Shown: positions 44,909-54,709 of the stretch, in pieces
How positions within the stretch are numbered: position 1 is the first letter of the stretch
Layout of the letters: each line of letters begins with the position of its first letter
Origin: Pacificibacter maritimus
GTDB lineage: Bacteria; Pseudomonadota; Alphaproteobacteria; Rhodobacterales; Rhodobacteraceae
Reading direction: 5' to 3'
NCBI RefSeq assembly: GCF_003814915.1
Contig: NZ_RKQK01000001.1
Coordinates: 1,194,031-1,258,030, forward strand
DNA length: 64,000 nucleotides
Position numbers and translations under genes: made by a program
Notes under the pieces: generated by a model
Told to the model about the DNA's origin: nothing
Database searches by the model: none
Seen by the model: the letters and a program-made list of their open reading frames with translations, nothing else

Positions 44909-46105
44909 ATGCTCCTAAAACGACTTGAAAGGTTCTTTAGCAACGAGGCCTCAGGCGGCATCATCCTTATGTTAGCAGCCGTGGCTGCGATGATGGTGGC
45001 GAACTCCTCATTACACGGGGCTTATGATGGCGTTTTAAGCTCATATTTTGCGGTCACGATCAATGGAACTGGCGTTGAGAAACCCCTTATTCTTTGGATC
45101 AACGACGGTCTGATGGCGGTTTTCTTTTTACATGTCGGCTTAGAATTGAAAGCTGAATTGCTTGAGGGGAAACTGAAGAACCCTCGCGATATTATTTTGC
45201 CGGGCATGGCTGCGGTCGGCGGTATGATTGTGCCTGCCTTGATCTACTTTGCCTTTAACTTTAATTCGCCTGAGACCCATGCGGGTTGGGCCATTCCAGC
45301 CGCGACTGATATCGCATTTGCCTTGGGCATTTTAGCAATGGTCGGCAGCCGCGTTCCGACATCTTTGAAAGTCTTTTTGCTGACACTCGCGATCTTGGAT
45401 GACCTCGGCGCGATCTTGATCATCGCGTTTTTCTACACTGCCGAGTTGAAAATCGACTATCTGTTCCTTTCACTCTTGCCACTCGCAGGCATGTATCTGT
45501 TGAACCGCGGGGGCGCGCACCGCATTGCACCGATCATTTTGCTCGGCGCAGTCCTGTGGGTTTTGATCTTGAAATCGGGCGTTCACGCAACTTTAGCAGG
45601 CGTGATCACGGCATTCTTTGTGCCGCTAAAAGACAAATGGGGTAAGTCGCCCTTGCACTCTTTGGAACATGCTTTGTCGCCTTATGTTTTCTATGCAATC
45701 GTGCCGATCTTTGCCTTTGCCAATGCGGGTATCGTGTTTTCGGGCGTCAGTTTTTCAAACTTGCTTGACCCACTGCCGCTTGGTATCGCGGCAGGCTTGA
45801 TCTTGGGTAAGCAGATCGGTGTTTTTGGTACAACGTGGGTTTTGGTGAAACTTGGCGTCGCCAGCAAACCTTTTGGCGCAACATGGCTTCATATTTACGG
45901 TGTCGCCTGTTTGGCGGGGATCGGGTTCACCATGTCACTGTTTATCGGTGGTCTTTCCTTTGACTCGAGTTTCTTGATGAACGAAGTGCGTATCGGTGTT
46001 GTTTCTGGCTCTGTAATTTCCGCAGTTCTCGGTTTCTGTGTGCTGCGCTTTGGCCCGGTGGCGGAAGAGCAAAAGCCTAAGGTTGAAGCGCCAGCGGTGC
46101 ACTAA
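44909..46105 (+). CDS. nhaA: Na+/H+ antiporter NhaA
   Basis: Inner-membrane sodium/proton antiporter, 398 aa, about 12 helices. The essential aspartate pair is in LTLAILDDLGAILIIAFFY and the crossed-helix region includes PAATDIAFALGILAMVG. The C-terminal GIGFTMSLFIGGLSF is the family's last conserved block. Consistent with a marine or saline habitat. It is monocistronic, followed by a strong terminator. Confidence 0.97.
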   Translation: MLLKRLERFFSNEASGGIILMLAAVAAMMVANSSLHGAYDGVLSSYFAVTINGTGVEKPLILWINDGLMAVFFLHVGLELKAELLEGKLKNPRDIILPGMAAVGGMIVPALIYFAFNFNSPETHAGWAIPAATDIAFALGILAMVGSRVPTSLKVFLLTLAILDDLGAILIIAFFYTAELKIDYLFLSLLPLAGMYLLNRGGAHRIAPIILLGAVLWVLILKSGVHATLAGVITAFFVPLKDKWGKSPLHSLEHALSPYVFYAIVPIFAFANAGIVFSGVSFSNLLDPLPLGIAAGLILGKQIGVFGTTWVLVKLGVASKPFGATWLHIYGVACLAGIGFTMSLFIGGLSFDSSFLMNEVRIGVVSGSVISAVLGFCVLRFGPVAEEQKPKVEAPAVH

Positions 46106-46125
46106 CTTTAGCCCGCAAAATAACG

Positions 46126-46156
46126 AAAAGGCCCGCGGTTTTTGCGGGCCTTTTTT
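46126..46156 (+). terminator. Rho-independent terminator of nhaA
   Basis: AAGGCCCGC-ggttttt-GCGGGCCTT followed by TTTT, 23 bases after the nhaA stop. The stem is perfect, with an A-rich left flank, so it probably also ends transcription of the convergent mutase gene. Confidence 0.9.
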
Positions 46157-46182
46157 GTTGAACTATTCTGTCAGTCCTCACG

Positions 46183-48306
46183 CTAAGACGAGGAAATCAA
46201 ATCCAACACTTCGCGCGCGGCAGCGGGAATATTGGTGCCAGGTCCAAAGATCGCTTTGACGCCAGCGTCTTTCAAAAACGCGTAATCTTGCTGCGGGATC
46301 ACACCACCACAGATCACGATGATATCCTCTGCGCCTTGCGCGCGCAGCGCTTCGATTAGCTTAGGTGCCAAAGTCTTGTGCCCAGCGGCCTGAGACGAAA
46401 TGCCAACGATGTGCACATCATTGTCGATGGCATCCTGCGCGGCCTCCTCGGGTGTTTGAAACAAAGGGCCGACATCGACATCGAAGCCGATATCAGCAAA
46501 GGCGGTGGCAATCACCTTGGCGCCGCGATCATGGCCATCTTGACCCATTTTGACCACCAACATACGTGGGCGGCGCCCCTCGGCCTGCGCAAATGCCTCA
46601 ACATCTTTTTGGATTTTCTCAAAGCCTGCATCACCGTCATAGGCTGCACCATAAACACCAGCCAGAGTTTTCACCTCGGCGCGATGACGACCAAATGCTT
46701 TTTCCATCGCCATAGATATTTCTCCCACTGTTGCACGCGCGCGCGCGGCTTTTACGGCCAAGGCCAACAGATTGCCCTGCCCTGTCTGCGCTGCAGCTTC
46801 AAGATCGTCCAAGCGGCTTGATACCGCTGCATCATCACGTGTCGCACGGATTTTCTTTAGGCGCTCGACTTGATTTTTACGCACAGCAACATTGTCGACA
46901 TCCAGAATATCTATCGGGTCTTCATTGTCTTTGCGGTATTTATTAACCCCAACAATCACCTCTTCTCCGCGGTCGATAAAGGCTTGTCGTTTGGCGGCTG
47001 TTTCCTCGATACGCAGTTTTGGCATGCCGGTGTTTACAGCTTTGGTCATGCCGCCCAAGGATTCGACTTCTTCCATCAACGCCCATGCTTTATCTGCCAA
47101 CTCTGCGGTCAGACTTTCAACGTAATATGAGCCAGCCAGCGGATCGACCACATTGGTGATACCCGTCTCTTCTTGCAAGATCAGCTGAGTGTTGCGTGCG
47201 ATGCGGGCCGAAAATTCGGTTGGCAAGGCAATGGCCTCATCCAGCGCGTTGGTGTGCAGGCTTTGCGTGCCGCCAAGGGCTGCAGACATCGCCTCATAGG
47301 CCGTGCGGATCACATTGTTATAGGGGTCTTGTTCTTGCAAAGACACGCCAGAGGTCTGGCAATGCGTGCGCAGCATTTTGGACTTTTCCAACTTTGGTTC
47401 GAACTCATCCATCACCCGCGTCCACAGCAAACGCGCCGCACGCAATTTGGCGGCCTCCATGAAGAAATTCATGCCGATGGCGAAGAAAAACGACAGACGC
47501 GGTGCAAATTTATCGACGTCCATGCCCGCTTTGATCGCGGTGCGCACATATTCACGCCCATCCGCTAAGGTAAACGCCAGTTCTTGCACCAAGTTCGCAC
47601 CTGCTTCTTGCATGTGATAGCCAGAGATCGAAATCGAATTAAACTTCGGCATCTCAGTGGCGGTATATTCAATGATATCTGCGATGATCCGCATGCTTGG
47701 CTCAGGCGGATAAATATAGGTGTTGCGCACCATAAATTCTTTCAGAATGTCATTCTGAATGGTCCCCGACAAAAGCGCTTTATCATGCCCCTGCTCTTCG
47801 CCCGTCACAATAAAAGACGCCAAAATCGGGATCACAGCCCCGTTCATGGTCATAGACACAGACACTTTATCAAGCGGGATCCCATCAAACAGGATTTTCA
47901 TATCCTCGACGCTATCAATGGCCACCCCAGCTTTACCCACATCGCCCTCAACACGGGGGTGATCGCTATCGTAACCGCGATGCGTGGCCAAATCGAAGGC
48001 CACAGAGACCCCCTGTTGTCCAGCATCAAGCGCTTTGCGGTAAAAGGCATTGGATTCCTCGGCGGTGGAAAACCCCGCATATTGGCGAATGGTCCAAGGA
48101 CGTCCTGCATACATCGTGGCCTTAACCCCGCGTGTAAAAGGCGCTGTGCCTGGCGTATTGCCAAGGTGTTCAAGCCCTGCAACATCTTCTTCGGTGTAAA
48201 GTGGTTTGACTTTAATGCCTTCAAGCGTGTTCCACTCAAGCGCCTCTAGGGGCTTACCGCGCAGTTCTTGTGTCGCCAAATCTGTCCAAAGTTTTTTGTC
48301 AGTCAT
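46183..48306 (-). CDS. scpA: Methylmalonyl-CoA mutase (adenosylcobalamin-dependent)
   Basis: Converts methylmalonyl-CoA to succinyl-CoA, the final step of propionyl-CoA assimilation. 707 aa, the single-polypeptide large-subunit type. The N-terminal TIM-barrel shows [30 protein letters not shown] and [12 protein letters not shown]. The C-terminal cobalamin domain (about residues 575-705) has the DxHxxG signature in [12 protein letters not shown]. It is convergent with nhaA and divergent from DUF4174. Epimerase and the MeaB chaperone are not in the window. Confidence 0.97.
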   Translation of the reverse strand: MTDKKLWTDLATQELRGKPLEALEWNTLEGIKVKPLYTEEDVAGLEHLGNTPGTAPFTRGVKATMYAGRPWTIRQYAGFSTAEESNAFYRKALDAGQQGVSVAFDLATHRGYDSDHPRVEGDVGKAGVAIDSVEDMKILFDGIPLDKVSVSMTMNGAVIPILASFIVTGEEQGHDKALLSGTIQNDILKEFMVRNTYIYPPEPSMRIIADIIEYTATEMPKFNSISISGYHMQEAGANLVQELAFTLADGREYVRTAIKAGMDVDKFAPRLSFFFAIGMNFFMEAAKLRAARLLWTRVMDEFEPKLEKSKMLRTHCQTSGVSLQEQDPYNNVIRTAYEAMSAALGGTQSLHTNALDEAIALPTEFSARIARNTQLILQEETGITNVVDPLAGSYYVESLTAELADKAWALMEEVESLGGMTKAVNTGMPKLRIEETAAKRQAFIDRGEEVIVGVNKYRKDNEDPIDILDVDNVAVRKNQVERLKKIRATRDDAAVSSRLDDLEAAAQTGQGNLLALAVKAARARATVGEISMAMEKAFGRHRAEVKTLAGVYGAAYDGDAGFEKIQKDVEAFAQAEGRRPRMLVVKMGQDGHDRGAKVIATAFADIGFDVDVGPLFQTPEEAAQDAIDNDVHIVGISSQAAGHKTLAPKLIEALRAQGAEDIIVICGGVIPQQDYAFLKDAGVKAIFGPGTNIPAAAREVLDLISSS

Positions 48307-48408
48307 GAATGGCCCCTTTCAAACGGGTGATGCGCAGCAGTGTTTCCTGCTCGCTTGGTCTTGGTAATTGCGCACAAGCGCCCTATATACCTAAGCATCG
48401 GAGGATCG

Positions 48409-48870
48409 ATGAAACACATATTTATCAGCGCTCTTTGCGCCTTTCTTATCACAACACCGCTGTCCAGCTTTGCACAAAATGCCGCCACGCCTGTGCCGCT
48501 GATCCAGCCCGCCACGGATGTGGAATTGGATGATTTCAAATGGACAGACCGCGTGATTGTGGTCTTTGCCGATACGCCGCTTGATTTAAACTTTCGCAGG
48601 CAAATGGAATTGCTGATTGACCGACCAGAGCAACTGACCGAACGAGATGTGATTGTGTTAACAGACACCAATCCCGACACGTTAAGCGCCGTTCGCAAGC
48701 AGTTGCGCCCGCGTGGGTTCACCTTTGTTGTGGTCGACAAAGACGGCACTGTGATGTTTCGCAAACCTGATCCGTGGGATCTACGTGAGATCACCCGCGC
48801 CATCGACAAGACCCCTTTGCGCCAGCAAGAAATCAAAGCCGATAAAGAGGCCGCCCGCACAACAAGATAG
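48409..48870 (+). CDS. DUF4174 family secreted protein
   Basis: 153 aa with a signal peptide (MKHIFISALCAFLITTPLSSF, cleavage after F-A) and a thioredoxin-like DUF4174 domain, function unknown: LDDFKWTDRVIVVFADTP near residue 40 and GFTFVVVDKDGTVMFRKPDP near 110. There is no CxxC, so it is not a redox thioredoxin. The ATG at 48409 with GGAGGA in front is clearly the start. It lies between the mutase and pccA and is convergent with pccA. Confidence 0.85.
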   Translation: MKHIFISALCAFLITTPLSSFAQNAATPVPLIQPATDVELDDFKWTDRVIVVFADTPLDLNFRRQMELLIDRPEQLTERDVIVLTDTNPDTLSAVRKQLRPRGFTFVVVDKDGTVMFRKPDPWDLREITRAIDKTPLRQQEIKADKEAARTTR

Positions 48871-48905
48871 GCCCTGTCGGTGGATGCATCTGCGCTGGTC
48901 ATGGT

Positions 48906-50903
48906 CTACTCAAACTCCATGATGATGTCATCGACTGCCAAATTGTCACCAGCGCCAGCGTTGATTTTTGACACCACGCCTTTGCGTTCTGCGCGCAGAA
49001 TGTTTTCCATTTTCATCGCCTCGACGGTGCACAGCGTTTGGCCTTCTTGGACTTCGTCACCGATCTGAACATCGACGCCAACGATCAAACCTGGCATCGG
49101 GCAAAGCAGCAGCTTTGACGTATCCGCAGGCACTTTTTCCAACATGTATTTCGACAAAGCGGCCGCACGCGGGCTGCGCACATAGACTTTCAAATCAGCA
49201 CCGCGATTGCGCATACGAAAGCCACCTGCAATTTTGCTGACCTTAAGCGTTAAAAGAGACCCGTTCACTTTCACGCGCGCCAAAGTTTGCCCTAGGCTCC
49301 AATCACTTTCCACACGGAAATCTTGATCGCCCATCCGCACATCAGCCCCAGCGGTATCACCTGCGATTGTCACAGGAAAATCCTGACCCTCAACTTGAAC
49401 GACCCAATCATTGCCCACGACCCGTTCATGATTGCCCATGCGCCCTGAAATGCGGCTGCGGCGAATTTCGGCAAGACGGTACATGGCGGCGCTGGCCACA
49501 ACGATTTTGTGCAACTGATCGTCGGGCAAGGTAGCGCCCTCAAAACCGTCTGGATATTCCTCTTCGATAAAAGCGGTGGTGATATTGCCCGAGACAAAGC
49601 GCGGATGATCCATCACAGCAGATAAAAACGGAAGGTTGTGACCAATGCCTTCGATTTCGAACCCATCCAAAGCATCGCTCATATGGGCAATTGCTTCGCC
49701 GCGCGTCGGTGCCCATGTGCACAGCTTGGCAATCATCGGGTCATAAAACATCGAAATTTCACCGCCTTCATAAACCCCTGTATCATTGCGCAAGACGCAA
49801 GTGTCAGAGGCACTTTCAAGCGGGGGGCGGTATTTTGATAACCGTCCGATTGAGGGCAAAAAGTTGCGATAGGGGTCTTCGGCGTAAAGACGGCTTTCCA
49901 TCGCCCAGCCATTCAGCTGCACGTCATCTTGGCCGATTTGCAAGGCCTCACCGTAAGCGATGCGGATCATCTGTTCGACCAGATCAATCCCCGTGATCAA
50001 TTCTGTCACAGGGTGTTCCACCTGCAAGCGCGTGTTCATTTCGAGAAAGTAGAAATTACGATCCCCATCAACGATGAATTCCACAGTGCCCGCCGATGTG
50101 TAATCAACAGCTTTGGCCAAGGACACGGCTTGTTCTCCCATGGCTTTGCGTGTCTCAGGGTCAAGAAACGGACTTGGCGCTTCTTCGATCACCTTTTGAT
50201 TGCGGCGCTGGATCGAACATTCGCGTTCGCCCAAATAAATCCCATTGCCGTGGCCATCGCACAGCACCTGAATTTCGATGTGACGTGGCTGGGTGACAAA
50301 CTTTTCAATGAAAATTCGGTCATCGCCAAAAGATGACGCAGCTTCGTTTTTCGACGATTGAAATCCCTCGCGCGCCTCGGCGTCATTCCACGCGACTCGC
50401 ATGCCCTTGCCCCCACCGCCAGCAGAGGCTTTGATCATCACAGGATAGCCAATTTCGGTTGAAATTTTGACGGCCTCATCCGCATCTTTGATCAGCCCCA
50501 TATAGCCCGGAACCGTACTGACCCCCGCCTCTTGTGCCAATTTTTTCGAGGTGATTTTATCCCCCATCGCTTCGATTGCCCCAGTGGGAGGCCCGATAAA
50601 AGCGACGCCTTCTGCATGTAAGCGTTCGGCAAATTTGGGATTTTCTGACAAAAAGCCATAGCCTGGATGCACGGCCTGCGCCCCTGTTTGGCGAATGGCC
50701 TCCATGACTTTATCAATGACGATATAGGACTGGTTTGCGGGCGCGGGGCCGATGCGAACGGCCTCATCGGCCATGCGAACATGCAGCGCATTTTTATCCG
50801 CATCGGAATAGATGGCGACGGTCTTAATGCCCATGTTGCGGGCCGTTTTGATCACGCGGCATGCAATTTCACCACGGTTGGCGATCAGAATTTTATCAAA
50901 CAT
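48906..50903 (-). CDS. pccA: Propionyl-CoA carboxylase alpha subunit (biotin carboxylase and carrier)
   Basis: Carboxylates biotin and carries it to PccB. 665 aa. The biotin carboxylase part begins MFDKILIANRGEIACRV and has the ATP-grasp glycine loop SAGGGGKGMRVAW and FLEMNTRLQVEHPVTE. A middle BT domain follows, then the C-terminal biotinyl domain with EAMKMEN, whose lysine is biotinylated. The ATG at 50903 has GGGAAAG upstream; 11 further residues in frame lack conservation. It is separated from pccB by a small-gene operon and a terminator, so it probably has its own promoter. Confidence 0.97.
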   Translation of the reverse strand: MFDKILIANRGEIACRVIKTARNMGIKTVAIYSDADKNALHVRMADEAVRIGPAPANQSYIVIDKVMEAIRQTGAQAVHPGYGFLSENPKFAERLHAEGVAFIGPPTGAIEAMGDKITSKKLAQEAGVSTVPGYMGLIKDADEAVKISTEIGYPVMIKASAGGGGKGMRVAWNDAEAREGFQSSKNEAASSFGDDRIFIEKFVTQPRHIEIQVLCDGHGNGIYLGERECSIQRRNQKVIEEAPSPFLDPETRKAMGEQAVSLAKAVDYTSAGTVEFIVDGDRNFYFLEMNTRLQVEHPVTELITGIDLVEQMIRIAYGEALQIGQDDVQLNGWAMESRLYAEDPYRNFLPSIGRLSKYRPPLESASDTCVLRNDTGVYEGGEISMFYDPMIAKLCTWAPTRGEAIAHMSDALDGFEIEGIGHNLPFLSAVMDHPRFVSGNITTAFIEEEYPDGFEGATLPDDQLHKIVVASAAMYRLAEIRRSRISGRMGNHERVVGNDWVVQVEGQDFPVTIAGDTAGADVRMGDQDFRVESDWSLGQTLARVKVNGSLLTLKVSKIAGGFRMRNRGADLKVYVRSPRAAALSKYMLEKVPADTSKLLLCPMPGLIVGVDVQIGDEVQEGQTLCTVEAMKMENILRAERKGVVSKINAGAGDNLAVDDIIMEFE

Positions 50904-50984
50904 CCAGTCTTTCCCTCTCTCATCATCCAAGCCCATGGTCTGCCCGAAAGCAGGTCCAGCGGTTTTGGTTTTTTATTTCGCCCA

Positions 50985-51021
50985 TAAAAAAAGGCCCCCA
51001 AGCCAAACAGCTTGGAAACCT
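50985..51021 (-). terminator. Terminator of the small lipoprotein gene
   Basis: On the minus strand AGGTTTCCAAGC-tgttt-GGCTTGGGGGCC is followed by seven T residues. It separates the lipoprotein gene from pccA on the same strand. Confidence 0.8.
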
Positions 51022-51111
51022 TTCCTCATCTGGGATAAACCCCAGCAGTTTTGCAATGTCACACGTTTACTGCGCTCGACAGAGCCGAGATCAGCGTGGG
51101 ACGAAGCGGGT

Positions 51112-51312
51112 TTAGCGGCAGACGCGAACGTCGTCGCACAGGGCGCCAGCAGCCGCACCCGCAAGAGCGCCAGTTGTAGCGCTGCCACCAGTTTGGTCAG
51201 CAAGAAGCGCACCAGCGAGACCGCCAGCGATTGCACGTTCTGCGTCATTGTCCATGCAGCCAGCGAGGGCTGTGAATGAGATGAGGGCGATTGAAAGGAC
51301 TGATTTGCGCAT
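51112..51312 (-). CDS. Small glycine-zipper lipoprotein
   Basis: 66 aa. A lipoprotein signal MRKSVLSIALISFTALAGC with lipobox L-A-G-C is followed by MDNDAERA and a glycine-zipper segment (AIAGGLAGALLA, ATTGALAGAAAGAL). Two late cysteines (LCDDVRVC) could form a disulfide. Probably outer-membrane associated, like SlyB/OsmB-type lipoproteins, by analogy only. It has its own terminator, and there is a 215-base promoter region upstream. Confidence 0.75.
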   Translation of the reverse strand: MRKSVLSIALISFTALAGCMDNDAERAIAGGLAGALLADQTGGSATTGALAGAAAGALCDDVRVCR

Positions 51313-51527
51313 GTTTTTTCTGCTCTATGTTGAATTGCACTGAGCTTAACCATGCCAAGAAATAGCAGGCTAGAAAAGTAAATTTCGGCTTGGCCGCGCC
51401 GATAGGCGAAAGACAGCGCAGAAGGCACGCATCGCCCCATATCTTGTGGCATCTTAGTCCCAAAACGCCCATCAAAAGCGGGTGTCAAGGCATAAGACTG
51501 CACAGATATGGGCGACAGGTAGATCAT

Positions 51528-51959
51528 TTAGTCATCGTCCCCATATGGGCCAAAATCATCTTCATCGTCGTCATCATCTTCAAAAGGATCATCTTGCACA
51601 AAGAGTTCAGGAAAGGTCACTTGTGCGACTTTCACATTCACTTGGATCAATGCTTCATATGAGGCGGGATCAAAATTATCGGGATCAGCAGGCACAAGTT
51701 CGCGCCCCCAAAACCATGAAATCCGCCCAGCATCCAAATTGCCGCGTTCAAAGGGTTGATCGCCGAACATTTCCCAAATCGCGGTAATGAAAGCAGCATC
51801 AACACGTTTATCGACGGCCTTGCGATCTTTGTAACGCTCAAGCGCTTTCAACGGTGTCACGCCACGCGGATTGGCGCGACGCAGGGTAAATTGGTAATCC
51901 GAACCGGGGTAACGCCCCGGAAAGCCCTTATGTTTGGGCATGTAATCTTTAGGCGGCAT
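51528..51959 (-). CDS. Conserved-looking hypothetical protein with acidic tail
   Basis: 143 aa, not recognised. N-terminal half is basic and aromatic (MPPKDYMPKHKGFPGRYPGS, TLRRANPRGVTPLKAL), the middle has AAFITAIWEMFGDQPFERGN, and the C-terminus is a run of aspartates and glutamates (about residues 125-143). AAGGA lies 8 bases before the ATG, inside the preceding small gene, which it overlaps by 11 bases. Last gene of the small-gene cluster reading from pccB. Confidence 0.75.
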   Translation of the reverse strand: MPPKDYMPKHKGFPGRYPGSDYQFTLRRANPRGVTPLKALERYKDRKAVDKRVDAAFITAIWEMFGDQPFERGNLDAGRISWFWGRELVPADPDNFDPASYEALIQVNVKVAQVTFPELFVQDDPFEDDDDDEDDFGPYGDDD

Positions 51960-52164
51960 AATCTGCGTCCTTTTGCATATCTGTGCGGTAAGGTCTGGCC
52001 TGACCCTTTACAGTCAGGGGGCTATGGGCACCTCCCGCTTGGGGGTGCGCCACGAGTTGACCTGCACGGAAATATCTTTTGTCTGCCCCGTTGAACAGAA
52101 GATTCTGTTGTTTATGCGCTGCATGTTGGGTGAAATCCTGCGCAAATTGCTGCGAAACACCCAT
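51949..52164 (-). CDS. Small hypothetical protein, 71 aa
   Basis: Short gene supported mainly by position and signals: GGAGG stands six bases before the ATG at 52164, the start shares one base with the upstream stop (TAATG), and its end overlaps the next gene by 11 bases. The product (MGVSQQFAQDFTQHAAHKQQ, ending QKDADYAA) is hydrophilic, rich in Q, H and A, without domain resemblance. Confidence 0.55.
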   Translation of the reverse strand: MGVSQQFAQDFTQHAAHKQQNLLFNGADKRYFRAGQLVAHPQAGGAHSPLTVKGQARPYRTDMQKDADYAA

Positions 52165-52565
52165 TAGAAAGCCTCCCATTCGCAAATGGTGTCATTGGGG
52201 CGGTAAGCTTCGAACACTTGCGCCACGTCAGGGGCGGATGCGCCAAATTCGACGGCACGCTCATGGAGCGAAATCACGATCATTTTGGGCTGAGGCATCC
52301 CAAGACGCGGCAAGGCATAGACTTCGCAAAGATGCGCGAGATCCGCCTCTAGTGTTTGATAGCTTTGGCTCTGAAGCATTTGTGGCAAATCAGGTGCAAG
52401 AAAGCGAAACCGCTGCGTCAGCCCCTGCCCTGTACGATCTTGCAACGCATCAATAAAAGCGATGTTTTGCCCTGAAGGCACCGCAATCATCGCAGAACCT
52501 GTTGAGGCAGAAACAGCTTGCGCGGCCAAACAGACAGCGACGGTGAATGTGATCAAACCTCTCAT
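52164..52565 (-). CDS. Secreted hypothetical protein (DUF6497-like)
   Basis: 133 aa with a signal peptide (MRGLITFTVAVCLAAQAVSA) and a mature domain of about 110 residues containing PSGQNIAFIDALQDRTGQGL, PKMIVISLHERAVEFG and the C-terminal CEWEAF. The pattern fits a Rhodobacteraceae-specific family (I believe DUF6497) of unknown function. The start overlaps the preceding gene by 4 bases (ATGA) and the end overlaps the next one. Periplasmic. Confidence 0.72.
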   Translation of the reverse strand: MRGLITFTVAVCLAAQAVSASTGSAMIAVPSGQNIAFIDALQDRTGQGLTQRFRFLAPDLPQMLQSQSYQTLEADLAHLCEVYALPRLGMPQPKMIVISLHERAVEFGASAPDVAQVFEAYRPNDTICEWEAF

Positions 52566-52930
52566 ATGCCTGCCTTCTCAGCATTGCGGACCCAGCGTGC
52601 GCGCCGATCAGCGCAGTCCAGAACATCAGCCACCAAGCTTTCAGTTTGCTGTTGAGGGAACTGCCCATCCACTGCGCCCCCTGCTGTGATTTCCAAATCC
52701 TCACCCACGACTTGCACTTGCACCACAGGGGCAAACCCGCGCAGGTGCTGCAAAGCGCGCCACATGTCTTGGCGCACGTTCGATGCGATGCGCCCCTTTC
52801 GCAGGGTCGCGCCCTTTTTGATCGTGGTCTTTGCCGCAAAATCAAACCGCACAGGTAAGCGCCGCGAGAGGGTTACTTGCCCCGCGTCGCGCAGCATGTG
52901 CCAGCGCTGTTTGTTTCGTGAATTCGCCAT
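52562..52930 (-). CDS. Hypothetical protein downstream of pccB
   Basis: 122 aa, not recognised. A basic N-terminus (MANSRNKQRWHMLRDAGQVT) is followed by a compact domain with VRQDMWRALQHLRGF, VQVQVVGEDLEITAGGAV and a C-terminal DVLDCADRRARWVRNAEKAG. No signal peptide or membrane segment. It starts 20 bases after the pccB stop and overlaps the next gene by 4 bases, so pccB and four small genes form one apparent operon. A link to carboxylase function or biotin is not evident. Confidence 0.75.
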   Translation of the reverse strand: MANSRNKQRWHMLRDAGQVTLSRRLPVRFDFAAKTTIKKGATLRKGRIASNVRQDMWRALQHLRGFAPVVQVQVVGEDLEITAGGAVDGQFPQQQTESLVADVLDCADRRARWVRNAEKAGI

Positions 52931-52950
52931 TTGACCCTACCTATCCCGTT

Positions 52951-54483
52951 CTACAAAGGGATATTGTCGTGTTTCTTCCAAGGATTTTCGAGCTTTTTAT
53001 TGCGCAGGGATGCAAAAGCGCGCGCGACACGTTTGCGGGTCGATTTCGGTTGAATCACCTCATCAATAAATCCGCGCTCTGCGGCGACAAAAGGATTGGC
53101 AAACCGCGCTTCATAATCGGCAGTGTGCGCGGCAATTTTATCGGCATCACCAAGATCCTTGCGGTGAATGATTTCAGTGGCCCCTTTGGCCCCCATGACT
53201 GCAATTTCTGCGGTAGGCCAAGCATAATTAAAATCACCTCTTAGGTGTTTTGAGGCCATCACATCATAGGCGCCGCCGTAAGCTTTACGTGTGATTACAG
53301 TGACTTTTGGCACTGTGGCCTCACCATAGGCAAACAAAAGCTTGGCCCCATGTTTGATCACGCCACCATATTCTTGACTGGTGCCAGGCAAGAAACCGGG
53401 CACATCCACAAGGGTCAACACAGGGATTTCAAAGGCATCACAAAACCGCACAAATCGCGCAGCTTTTTTCGAGGCATCAATATCCAGACAGCCCGCCAAA
53501 ACCATCGGTTGATTGGCCACAACCCCCACAGTCTGCCCTTCGATACGCGCAAAGCCTGTGATGATATTCTTAGCATGTTCGGCCTGAATTTCGTAAAAAT
53601 CACCCTCATCGACGGTCTTTAAGATGACCTCTTTCATATCGTAGGGCGTATTCGCGTTTTCTGGAATGATCGTATCAAGCGATTGTTCAATCCGTGCAGG
53701 ATCATCGTAAAAGGGCCGCACGGGCGCTTTTTCACGATTGTTCAGGGGCAAAAAATCCACCAAACGGCGCACTTCTGTCAAAGTTTCGATGTCATTTTCA
53801 AAAGCACCATCTGCGACCGATGATTTTTTGGCATGGGTCGATGCGCCGCCCAATTCTTCGGCTGTCACCACTTCATTGGTGACGGTTTTCACCACATCAG
53901 GCCCCGTGACAAACATATAGGACGTGTCTTTGACCATAAAAATAAAGTCGGTCATCGCAGGCGAATACACAGCGCCCCCCGCGCAGGGTCCCATAATCAC
54001 AGAGATCTGCGGCACCACGCCAGAGGCCATGATATTGCGCTGAAACACCTCCGCATAGCCCGCCAAGGAATCCACGCCCTCTTGGATGCGCGCACCACCA
54101 GAATCGTTGATGCCAATCACTGGCGCGCCATTGCGCATCGCCATATCCATGACTTTGCAGATCTTTTCAGAATGGGTTTGCGATAGAGACCCGCCAAAAA
54201 CTGTGAAATCTTGCGAGAAAACATAGACCATGCGGCCGTTGATAGTCCCCCAACCTGTAATCACGCCATCGCCCGCTGGTTTACTGGCATCCATACCGAA
54301 TTCGGTACAGCGATGGGTCTTGAACATGTCGAATTCTTCAAAGCTGTCCTCATCCAACAGCAATTCGACGCGTTCGCGCGCGGTCAACTTACCTTTTGCA
54401 TGTTGCGCGTCGATACGGGCTTGCCCTCCGCCCAAGCGTGCTTCGGTGCGGCGATCTTGCAATTCTTGGATGATATCGGTCAC
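52951..54483 (-). CDS. pccB: Propionyl-CoA carboxylase beta subunit (carboxyltransferase)
   Basis: Transfers carboxyl from biotin to propionyl-CoA. 510 aa with two crotonase-like halves: the first with [33 protein letters not shown] and [20 protein letters not shown], the second with [36 protein letters not shown] and [18 protein letters not shown]. It is the first gene of an operon with four small unknown genes. Upstream lies a region with four TTTGCAAA-like repeats, matching the known PccR operator, and pccR is found 1.6 kb away. Confidence 0.97.
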   Translation of the reverse strand: MTDIIQELQDRRTEARLGGGQARIDAQHAKGKLTARERVELLLDEDSFEEFDMFKTHRCTEFGMDASKPAGDGVITGWGTINGRMVYVFSQDFTVFGGSLSQTHSEKICKVMDMAMRNGAPVIGINDSGGARIQEGVDSLAGYAEVFQRNIMASGVVPQISVIMGPCAGGAVYSPAMTDFIFMVKDTSYMFVTGPDVVKTVTNEVVTAEELGGASTHAKKSSVADGAFENDIETLTEVRRLVDFLPLNNREKAPVRPFYDDPARIEQSLDTIIPENANTPYDMKEVILKTVDEGDFYEIQAEHAKNIITGFARIEGQTVGVVANQPMVLAGCLDIDASKKAARFVRFCDAFEIPVLTLVDVPGFLPGTSQEYGGVIKHGAKLLFAYGEATVPKVTVITRKAYGGAYDVMASKHLRGDFNYAWPTAEIAVMGAKGATEIIHRKDLGDADKIAAHTADYEARFANPFVAAERGFIDEVIQPKSTRKRVARAFASLRNKKLENPWKKHDNIPL

Positions 54484-54553
54484 AAAGGGCTCCTTTTACG
54501 GCTTTCATCCACTGTAGTCCTCGCGGGCTTTAGGGGAAAGAAAACAATGGAAG

Positions 54554-54603
54554 ATTTGCAAATCTTGCAAATCAAAACATAGCTAAATTGCAAAGCCGCA
54601 AAT
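54554..54603. promoter_or_regulatory. Candidate PccR operator before pccB: four TTTGCAAA-like repeats
   Basis: ATTTGCAAAT (54554-54563, perfect palindrome), TTGCAAAT (54565-54572), ATTGCAAA (54587-54594) and CCGCAAAT (54596-54603) lie 71-120 bases upstream of pccB. TTTGCAAA is the element bound by PccR of Rhodobacter sphaeroides, and the pccR homolog lies in this window. The spacing, two close pairs, differs from the published two-site arrangement. Confidence 0.6.
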
Positions 54604-54709
54604 ATCGCCCGCCTGTTTCAAGCCAAATGGCTAAAAAGACGCGTAGGGGTGTGCATGATCGCGCCGATATAAGGATGGACTAAACTTTGCGCCTTTATAT
54701 GCTGCGAGA

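Noticed and set aside
48303-48902. 199-aa minus-strand frame opposite the DUF4174 gene
   Set aside because: DUF4174 has a signal peptide and a GGAGGA ribosome site; the antisense frame has neither.
51047-51057. TTTGCAAT word upstream of pccA as another PccR site
   Set aside because: It lies upstream of the lipoprotein gene's terminator and is a single imperfect copy, so it is unlikely to control pccA.
50973-51527. 184-aa open frame overlapping the lipoprotein gene
   Set aside because: Runs through the lipoprotein gene in another frame and through its terminator; the 66-aa frame has a clear lipoprotein signal instead.
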